Shown piece after piece: positions 58,322 to 64,000 of a stretch of 64,000 nucleotides of DNA; position 1 is the first letter of the stretch, and each line of letters opens with the position of its first letter. The stretch is from Corynebacterium breve. Its GTDB lineage: Bacteria > Actinomycetota > Actinomycetes > Mycobacteriales > Mycobacteriaceae. The stretch lies in contig NZ_CP126969.1 of assembly GCF_030252165.1 (NCBI RefSeq), positions 1,984,001 to 2,048,000 on the forward strand, written 5' to 3'. The position numbers and the translations under genes are program-made. The notes under the pieces are model-generated. The model was not told the origin of the DNA. It saw only the letters and a program-made list of their open reading frames with translations, and did no database searches.

Positions 58322-59697
58322 TACTTGGCGCCTCCTGCCTGGATTGCGGTGATTGCAACGGTGTTCACGATGTCTGGAACGGTCGCGCCACGGGACAGGT
58401 CATTGACCGGCTTGTTCAGGCCCTGCAGGATGGGGCCAACTGCGAGGGCACCGCCGGTGCGCTGTGCAGTCTTGTAGCCGATGTTGCCTGCTTCAAGATC
58501 TGGGAAGACGAAGACATTTGCCTGACCAGCAACTGGGGACTCTGGCATCTTCTTCTTTGCCACGCCTGGGTCGCAGGCAGCGTCGAACTGCAGCGGACCG
58601 TCCACGGCGAGGGATGGGTCGAGCTCGCGGGCCTTCTCCAGCGCCTGGATTGCGCGTTCAACGTCTGGGCCTGCACCGGAGGTGCCTGTGGAGTAAGACA
58701 GCATCGCAACCTTTGGATCGATACCAAACTGCGCTGCGGTCTTTGCAGAGACAACTGCGATCTCACCGAGCTGGTCTGCGGTCGGGTTCGGGTTGACTGC
58801 ACAGTCGCCGAATGCCCACAGGCGGCCGCGCATCACCATCAGGAAGATGGAAGAGACAACCGAGGTATCTGGGGTAGTGCGGATGATCTGCAGTGCAGGT
58901 CGGATGGTGTGGGCCGTGGTGTTCGCTGCGCCGGAGACCATGCCGTCGGCAAGCCCCTTGTGCACCATCATCGTTGCGAAGTAGGAAATGTCCTTCATCG
59001 TTTCGCGCGCTTCTTCGAGGGTGACGCCCTTCTTCTTGCGGATTTCGACGAAGTCGTTAGCGAACTCTTCAAGCAGCGGGGAGGTCAGGTGGTTGAGCAG
59101 GTTAGCGTCGGATAGGTCAACGCCTAGCTCACCCGCGCGACGCTTCAGTTCTTCGGGCTCGCCCAAGATGGTCAGCTTTGCAATCTCCTGTTTCAGGAGC
59201 TGGCCTGCCGCGAGGAGGATGCGGTCGTCTTCGCCCTCGGGAAGAACGATGTGTGCCCCAACGGTCTTCGCACGTTCCAGCAGCTGTGCCTCAAATACCG
59301 GGGCAGAAATGACCGGCTTAGCGTCAACCTTGAGCATGCCTGCGATACGCGCGGAATCTGCCAGGTCATCAGCAGTGACTGTGCCAGCAACAGCCGCGTC
59401 AACTCGCTTTGCAGAGCGCTCGCCCAGCTCACCGTGACGGCCAACACCATCGGTCAGAATAAGCAAAGGGACGCCAAGAGCTGCGGCCACTTCAGCGTCG
59501 AAGGTGTTATTACCGGTACCAATGACCAGCGCTGGGCCACCAGAGAGAATGTTCGCGGAGTAGATAGCGCCCAAAGCGGATTCGTGATCGTCGAGAGAGA
59601 CGACGCGAAGTCCGAGATTATTCGCCAGTGCGACAAGGTCAACGCCATCAAAATTGCGGTTTACTGCTGTGATCAGTGCTGATCGCTGGTCTGCCAT
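58321..59697 (-). CDS. pta: Phosphate acetyltransferase
   Basis: Interconverts acetyl-CoA and acetyl phosphate. The 458 residues have an N-terminal P-loop-like DRTGG-type region of reduced form (about 1-130, beginning [19 protein letters not shown]) and the C-terminal catalytic domain ([68 protein letters not shown]). A GAAAGGG site precedes the ATG. It lies first in the pta-ackA operon. Confidence 0.95.
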   Translation of the reverse strand: MADQRSALITAVNRNFDGVDLVALANNLGLRVVSLDDHESALGAIYSANILSGGPALVIGTGNNTFDAEVAAALGVPLLILTDGVGRHGELGERSAKRVDAAVAGTVTADDLADSARIAGMLKVDAKPVISAPVFEAQLLERAKTVGAHIVLPEGEDDRILLAAGQLLKQEIAKLTILGEPEELKRRAGELGVDLSDANLLNHLTSPLLEEFANDFVEIRKKKGVTLEEARETMKDISYFATMMVHKGLADGMVSGAANTTAHTIRPALQIIRTTPDTSVVSSIFLMVMRGRLWAFGDCAVNPNPTADQLGEIAVVSAKTAAQFGIDPKVAMLSYSTGTSGAGPDVERAIQALEKARELDPSLAVDGPLQFDAACDPGVAKKKMPESPVAGQANVFVFPDLEAGNIGYKTAQRTGGALAVGPILQGLNKPVNDLSRGATVPDIVNTVAITAIQAGGAK

Positions 59698-59987
59698 CGG
59701 CCTGCCCTTTCGTTATAAAGTCCTCTAATTACCGTGTACTTCGCAGAGTACTGGGATGGTCCGCACTGCGCCGTACTGGTAGTTTGGTCAACTTTTCGTC
59801 GAAAAGTGTGGCGCACGCGGCACTTCGTGATCATTCTAGCCCTAAATCACATATTCCATGTTGCAAGTTCGCATTATTGGCAAATTTCTAGTGGTATCGC
59901 ACTGGCCCGCTTTCCGCTAGAACTGGGGAAACAGATACACTAGGATGCAGCAATTCAACTTAGATAACACCAAATTGAGGGATGTTC
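59698..59987. promoter_or_regulatory. Divergent pta / fprA regulatory region with a RamB-like site
   Basis: 290 bases between divergent operons. TTGGCAAATTTC (59877-59888) differs by one base from the RamB consensus as I know it (TTTGCAAAKTTY in this orientation). RamB and RamA control pta-ackA in C. glutamicum, so carbon-source control is plausible here. I see no gene in the region. Confidence 0.4.
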
Positions 59988-61355
59988 ATGAACACTCCGC
60001 TTCGCGTTGCCGTTGTAGGCTCCGGACCAGCCGGCATTTACGCATCCGACCTGCTAGTTAAGTCGGGTGTCGAGGTTTCCATCGACCTGTTTGAACGTAT
60101 GCCTGCTCCGTTCGGCCTGATTCGTTATGGCGTTGCCCCCGACCACCCACGTATCAAGGGCATCATCAAAAGCTTGCACAATGTTTTGGACAAGCCAGAG
60201 ATTCGCTTGATTGGCAACGTGGACATCGGCAAGGACATCACTGTCGACGAACTGCGTGATTATTACGACGCCATCATCTTCGCCACCGGTGCCACCGCCG
60301 ACAAGTATCTCCCGATCCCAGGACACGAGCTGGAAGGTCACTTCGGCGCCGGAGAGTTTGTTGGTTTCTACGACGGCAACCCGAACTTCACACGCGACTG
60401 GGACCTCACCGCAGAGAAAGTTGCTGTTGTCGGCGTGGGTAACGTCGCGTTGGACATCGCACGCATCCTAGCGAAAACCGCCGACGAGCTACACGTCACC
60501 GAAATCCCAGACAACGTCTACCAAAACCTATCCAGCAATGCAGCCAAAGAAGTTCATATCTTTGGTCGTCGCGGGCCAGCTCAAGCAAAGTTCACCCCGC
60601 AGGAGCTCAAAGAACTCGATCTTTCCGACACCATCGAGGTCATCGTCGACCCAGAAGACATCGACTACGACGAAGCCTCCGTTAACGCGCGACGAAGCAC
60701 CAAGGCCGTGGACCTCGTCTGCCAGGTTCTCGAAGGCTATGCGATGCGCGAGCCGCAAGACGCACCACACAAGATCTACATCCACTTCTTCGAAGCTCCA
60801 GTAGAAATCCTCGGCGAAGACGGCAAGGTTGTTGGCTTTAAGACCGAGCGCACCGAGCTAGACGGCAACGGGGGCGTTCGCCGCACCGGCAAGTTCACTA
60901 CCTGGCCAGTTGAGGCTGTATACCGCGCGGTAGGCTACCGCCCCGAGGCCGTCGAAGGTGTGCCGTTTGACCCTGTAAAATCGGTCATCCCGAACGACGA
61001 CGGCCATGTCCTCACTGCTGCAGACGGCGACATCGTCCCAGGGCTCTACGCCACCGGCTGGATCAAGCGTGGCCCTGTGGGACTCATCGGCAACACCAAG
61101 AGTGACGCGAAAGACACCACCGCCATGCTTATCGACGACTACAAGGCCGGAAAGCTTACCCAAGCGTCCAAGCGGGACCCGCAGGACATCCTGGACTTTT
61201 TGGAAGGACGCCAGATCCCTATCACCACTTGGGACGGCTGGTACCAACTTGACTCAGCAGAACGCGCCCTTGGCCAGGCCGAAGGACGTGAACGGAAGAA
61301 GATTGTGGAGTGGGATGACATGCTTTCCCACTCCAACACTGCAGCGGAGAGCTGA
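59988..61355 (+). CDS. fprA: Ferredoxin--NADP(+) reductase, adrenodoxin-reductase type
   Basis: A 455-residue FAD enzyme moving electrons between NADPH and ferredoxins. The FAD-binding VVGSGPAGIYASDLL is at about residues 9-23; MPAPFGLIRYGVAPDHP and the NADP-binding VVGVGNVALDIARILA follow, and GYRPEAVEGVPFD and ATGWIKRGPVGLIGNTKSDA are typical FprA blocks. ATG 59988 sits 8 bases after GAGGG; an ATG at 59982 is too close to it. Confidence 0.93.
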   Translation: MNTPLRVAVVGSGPAGIYASDLLVKSGVEVSIDLFERMPAPFGLIRYGVAPDHPRIKGIIKSLHNVLDKPEIRLIGNVDIGKDITVDELRDYYDAIIFATGATADKYLPIPGHELEGHFGAGEFVGFYDGNPNFTRDWDLTAEKVAVVGVGNVALDIARILAKTADELHVTEIPDNVYQNLSSNAAKEVHIFGRRGPAQAKFTPQELKELDLSDTIEVIVDPEDIDYDEASVNARRSTKAVDLVCQVLEGYAMREPQDAPHKIYIHFFEAPVEILGEDGKVVGFKTERTELDGNGGVRRTGKFTTWPVEAVYRAVGYRPEAVEGVPFDPVKSVIPNDDGHVLTAADGDIVPGLYATGWIKRGPVGLIGNTKSDAKDTTAMLIDDYKAGKLTQASKRDPQDILDFLEGRQIPITTWDGWYQLDSAERALGQAEGRERKKIVEWDDMLSHSNTAAES

Positions 61356-61445
61356 TCCTTCTAGGAGGAAAGGTGTTGGTTCATCCAACTCTGCAGGAAC
61401 AGCACTGGCATGAATGGCAGGGCCGAAAGGGCAAACCAGAAGAAG

Positions 61446-61482
61446 CCCTGTTCCCTATTTTCAGATGAATGAGGGAACAGGG
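61446..61482. terminator. Inverted repeat after fprA, possible terminator
   Basis: CCCTGTTCCCT and AGGGAACAGGG form a perfect 11-bp stem with a 15-base loop, 90 bases after the fprA stop and 124 before the next gene. There is no T-run, so termination is unproven. The rest of 61356-61605 holds no convincing gene. Confidence 0.45.
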
Positions 61483-61605
61483 TGGACGAGGCTTGCTCGA
61501 GCACTGTGGTTTCTTGCGCTACAGCCTGTGGAGTGGCAATGGCCGAGGTGCACAGTACCGTGTCACCTGCATGTTTTCCTTGCACCAATGAGTAGTCTCG
61601 AAGCT

Positions 61606-62100
61606 ATGACAATTCAGTTTTCCTCCCTCCGCCTGATTGATCTCTCCCCACTCGAGGTGCACTCCCTGTACAAGCTGCGCGTCGATGTGTTCGTCGCTGA
61701 GCAAAAAACTCCGTACCAGGAGATCGACGATGCCGACGCGGACAAGAACACCCGCCATATCTTGGCGTGGCGGACCTCCCAGGATCATTCACAGGTCATT
61801 GGCGCTACCCGCGTTGTACCGGGAGAAGACATCACGCAAATCGGCCGTTTCGTTTTGGCTCCCGACTACCGTGGCACGGGTCTGGGAGACAAATTGCTTC
61901 GCTATACACTCAGGTACGTTTTTGAGAATCACCCAGGTGACGATGTGATTCTCGATGCCCAGCAGCCACTTGTGCAGTACTACGAAAAGTACGGATTCAT
62001 GCCAGAGGGAGAGCTTTTCGACGACACCGGCGTCCCCCACCAAAACATGCGCCTCTCGGCAGCAAAACTGGCCCAGCTGATCCTCAAGCCTGCACCGTAA
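61606..62100 (+). CDS. GNAT-family acetyltransferase (ElaA-like)
   Basis: A 164-residue acetyltransferase. LYKLRVDVFVAEQKTPYQEIDDADAD at the N-terminus is the ElaA pattern; the acetyl-CoA loop is APDYRGTGLGDKLL near residue 85 and the C-terminus reads YYEKYGFMPEGELFDDTGVPHQNM. The ATG at 61606 is taken, since earlier in-frame codons lack family similarity. It converges on purT and overlaps it by 17 bases. Substrate unknown. Confidence 0.87.
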   Translation: MTIQFSSLRLIDLSPLEVHSLYKLRVDVFVAEQKTPYQEIDDADADKNTRHILAWRTSQDHSQVIGATRVVPGEDITQIGRFVLAPDYRGTGLGDKLLRYTLRYVFENHPGDDVILDAQQPLVQYYEKYGFMPEGELFDDTGVPHQNMRLSAAKLAQLILKPAP

Positions 62101-63286
62101 TCGCCGCTGCCGCTTCTTCCGCCCGCGCACGGGCTTCGGCGATGGTGTCCGCGGTGCAGGTGACAATTCCCATGCGACGACCGGGGTATGCCTTTGGCTT
62201 GCCGAAGAGGCGCACATCCGTCTCTGGGATCGCCAGAGCCTCCGCGATGCCGCCGAACGAAACGGTCTCGGTGAAATCCGAGGCGTACACAAATCGCGAT
62301 GCACCCGGACTTACCAGCGTGACATCAATGGGCATACCCAAAATCGCGCGGGCGTGTAGGTCAAATTCGGAGAAGCGCTGCGTCGAGGTGGTCAAGGTAC
62401 CGGTGTCGTGCGGTCGCGGAGACACGCTGGAGAAATAGACTTCATCACCGCTGACAAATAGCTCGACACCGTAAACACCCAGCCCACCCATGGCATTGGT
62501 GATGCGCGCGGCCATCGAGCGGGCATTGTCCATCGCGCCGTCGCTCATCAGTGCCGGCTGCCAGAACTCCACCAAACGACCATGCGAGTGTTTGCGACCA
62601 ATTGGTTCGCAGAACCACGTAGCCATCTCCCCTGTTGCGGGGTCGATGGAACGCACCGCTAGGATCGTGACCTCGTAGTCGAAATCAACGAAGCGCTCCA
62701 CCGTGACCTGTGGGTTCGGCGAATCTGGCTGGTATGCCTCCTGCCACGCCTGCTCCACCCCTTCGGGACCTTTGAGCAAAGTGTGCCCCCGACCCGAGGT
62801 CGACATAGCTGGTTTGACCACACATGGGTAGCCCAATTCGTCGCCGGCTGCGCCGACTTCTGCGGCGGAGGAAGCGAAGCGGTAGGCGGTCGTCGGCAAG
62901 CCAAGCTCTTCACTTGCTACGCGACGAATACCCTCGCGAGACAGGGAAAGCTCGCAGGCGCGGGCGGTCGGCACAACGACTGCGCTGCCTTCTTCCTCGG
63001 CGCGCGCTAGCGATTCAGCGGCCACCGTCTCGATCTCAGGGACGATGAAGTCGGGCTGGATCTTCTCAATCAGCTCGTTGATCTGGCGTGGGTCTCGCGC
63101 GTCTGCGATATAGGAGAAGTGGGCGCTTTGGTGCGCTGGCGCGTTGGAGTAGCGGTCCACGGCGTGGACTTCCAGCCCCAAACGCTGGAAAGACAGGGTC
63201 AGCTCCTTGCCGATTTCACCGCTTCCCAGCAGCAACACCTTGGTGGCGTTGGCGGTCATCGGTGTTCCGAGGCGAGTGGAGTTCAT
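62084..63286 (-). CDS. purT: Formate-dependent phosphoribosylglycinamide formyltransferase
   Basis: Adds formyl to GAR using formate and ATP, a folate-independent purine step. The 400 residues have the ATP-grasp order: LLLGSGEIGKELTLSFQRLG (about 15-34), the DFIVPEIETVAAESL region, the ATP-binding VVKPAMSTSGRGHTLLKGPEGVE and the metal site GGLGVYGVELFVSGDEVYFSSVSPRPHDTG. The family reads EVSPRPHDTG; here it is SVSPRPHDTG. ATG 63286 or 63259 could be the start; the former is kept for its GGATTGGG stretch upstream. It precedes purA in reverse order on the same strand. Confidence 0.92.
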   Translation of the reverse strand: MNSTRLGTPMTANATKVLLLGSGEIGKELTLSFQRLGLEVHAVDRYSNAPAHQSAHFSYIADARDPRQINELIEKIQPDFIVPEIETVAAESLARAEEEGSAVVVPTARACELSLSREGIRRVASEELGLPTTAYRFASSAAEVGAAGDELGYPCVVKPAMSTSGRGHTLLKGPEGVEQAWQEAYQPDSPNPQVTVERFVDFDYEVTILAVRSIDPATGEMATWFCEPIGRKHSHGRLVEFWQPALMSDGAMDNARSMAARITNAMGGLGVYGVELFVSGDEVYFSSVSPRPHDTGTLTTSTQRFSEFDLHARAILGMPIDVTLVSPGASRFVYASDFTETVSFGGIAEALAIPETDVRLFGKPKAYPGRRMGIVTCTADTIAEARARAEEAAAAITVQA

Positions 63287-63323
63287 CTAGTGCTGACCCA
63301 ATCCTTTCAATTGCGGCTGTGTT

Positions 63324-64000
63324 TTAGCGCTCCATGACATCGTTGCGCACGATGGTCTGATCGCGGCCTGGTCCCACACCAATGTAGGACATTGGCGCGC
63401 CGGAGAGCTCTTCCAAACGCAAAACATAATCCTGCGCCTTCTGCGGGAGCTCCTCAAAGGTGCGGCAGCCAGTGATGTCTTCGTCCCACGCTGGCATGGT
63501 CTCGAAGATTGGCTCCGCATGGTGGAATTCAGTCTGGGTGAGCGGCATTTCGTCGTAACGCACGCCGTCCACGTCATAGGCCACGCAGATGGGGATCTCG
63601 CCGATACCGGTCAGCACGTCGAGCTTGGTAAGGAAGTAATCGGTAAAGCCGTTGACGCGGGAGGCGTAACGCGCAATCACCGAGTCGTACCAACCACAGC
63701 GGCGCTTGCGGCCGGTGTTCACTCCGACCTCACCACCGGTGACCTGGAGGTACTCGCCCCACTTGTCAAACAGCTCGGTAGGGAAAGGACCTGCACCAAC
63801 GCGAGTGGTGTATGCCTTGATGATGCCCAGCGACGCGGTGATTTTGGTTGGTCCGATGCCCGCACCGATGCAGGCACCACCGGCGGTTGGGTTCGAAGAA
63901 GTGACAAACGGGTAGGTGCCGTGATCAACATCGAGCATGGTTGCCTGGCCGCCCTCCATTAGGACGTGCTTGCCTTCGTCGAGGGCGGTGTTCAACACGT
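63324..64000 (-). CDS. purA: Adenylosuccinate synthetase, 5'-truncated by window edge
   Basis: Joins aspartate to IMP with GTP, the first committed AMP step. Only the C-terminal 225 codons are in view. The blocks [55 protein letters not shown] and [12 protein letters not shown] are diagnostic. The start codon lies beyond 64000. Confidence 0.96.
   Translation of the reverse strand, partial: VLNTALDEGKHVLMEGGQATMLDVDHGTYPFVTSSNPTAGGACIGAGIGPTKITASLGIIKAYTTRVGAGPFPTELFDKWGEYLQVTGGEVGVNTGRKRRCGWYDSVIARYASRVNGFTDYFLTKLDVLTGIGEIPICVAYDVDGVRYDEMPLTQTEFHHAEPIFETMPAWDEDITGCRTFEELPQKAQDYVLRLEELSGAPMSYIGVGPGRDQTIVRNDVMER

Noticed and set aside
61361..61588. 75-codon minus-strand ORF between fprA and the GNAT gene
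   Set aside because: It spans the inverted repeat, has no ribosome binding site and no family resemblance; a hydrophobic C-terminus alone is not enough.

Overview
The window is a contiguous stretch of an actinobacterial chromosome, almost certainly Corynebacterium. This rests on gene content and order: the folate/ftsH/hpt/tilS/dacB/ppa cluster, a porin-type small-ORF pair beside ppk2 and groEL, an antigen-85-like mycolyltransferase, the glnX-glnH-pknG operon, CIRCE control of groEL, and the def/GNAT/xthA block shared with mycobacteria. GC is moderately high, genes are tightly packed, and many start codons overlap the preceding stop by one base. The species cannot be named from the sequence.

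Layout. 1-3.2 kb: 3'-truncated lysS, an AbiEi-type antitoxin-domain protein, and flavohemoglobin. 3.5-5.6 kb: a large Tat-exported PhoX phosphatase. 5.7-16.5 kb (minus strand): a housekeeping run linking CoA precursor synthesis (panC and a DUF2520 protein), folate synthesis (folE-folP-folB-folK), proteolysis (ftsH), purine salvage (hpt), tRNA modification (tilS) and wall synthesis (dacB), followed by divergent ppa. 17-22.4 kb: a small membrane protein, a rhodanese, a MarR regulator and a 1282-residue NRPS-like Pls/PosA-family protein. 22.4-24.8 kb: a PIN/HTH toxin-antitoxin pair and a mycolyltransferase. 24.8-30.5 kb: enoyl-CoA hydratase, ppk2, two very small porin-like ORFs, a 0.9-kb gene-free region, a CAP-domain secreted protein and groEL with two CIRCE operators. 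30.7-33.5 kb: an M20 peptidase, a frameshifted MmcQ/YjbR gene, and a leader peptide preceding a stand-alone LeuA-regulatory-domain-like protein. 33.7-40.1 kb: a complete Mrp Na+/H+ antiporter operon (mrpA, C, D, E, F, G). 40.1-41.3 kb: an AbiEi/DUF559 gene between two near-identical 84-nt direct repeats. 41.3-50.6 kb: a YbdK-type carboxylate-amine ligase, LytR_C protein, DUF3263, def, GNAT, xthA, cls, Na/Pi transporter, ABC transporter and Nudix hydrolase. 50.7-55.5 kb: glnX-glnH-pknG. 55.6-57.0 kb: an IS3-family element inside the terminator between pknG and ackA. 57.1-64 kb: ackA-pta, fprA, a GNAT, purT and 5'-truncated purA.

How the genes work together. GlnX/GlnH/PknG are known in corynebacteria as an amino-acid-sensing chain controlling 2-oxoglutarate dehydrogenase through OdhI. 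Pta/AckA handle acetyl phosphate. FprA supplies electrons to ferredoxins. Mrp supports pH and sodium homeostasis. The small porin ORFs and mycolyltransferase belong to the mycolate outer membrane.

The most unusual signals are: a 12-mer, TCGTCGAYAAGC, occurring about two dozen times on both strands and in all codon phases; the solitary LeuA-type regulatory domain behind a Leu/Val-rich leader peptide; two dispersed families of palindromic intergenic repeats, one bracketing the AbiEi/DUF559 gene; a perfect terminator-like palindrome between an antitoxin and its toxin; and an IS element inserted in the loop of a terminator.
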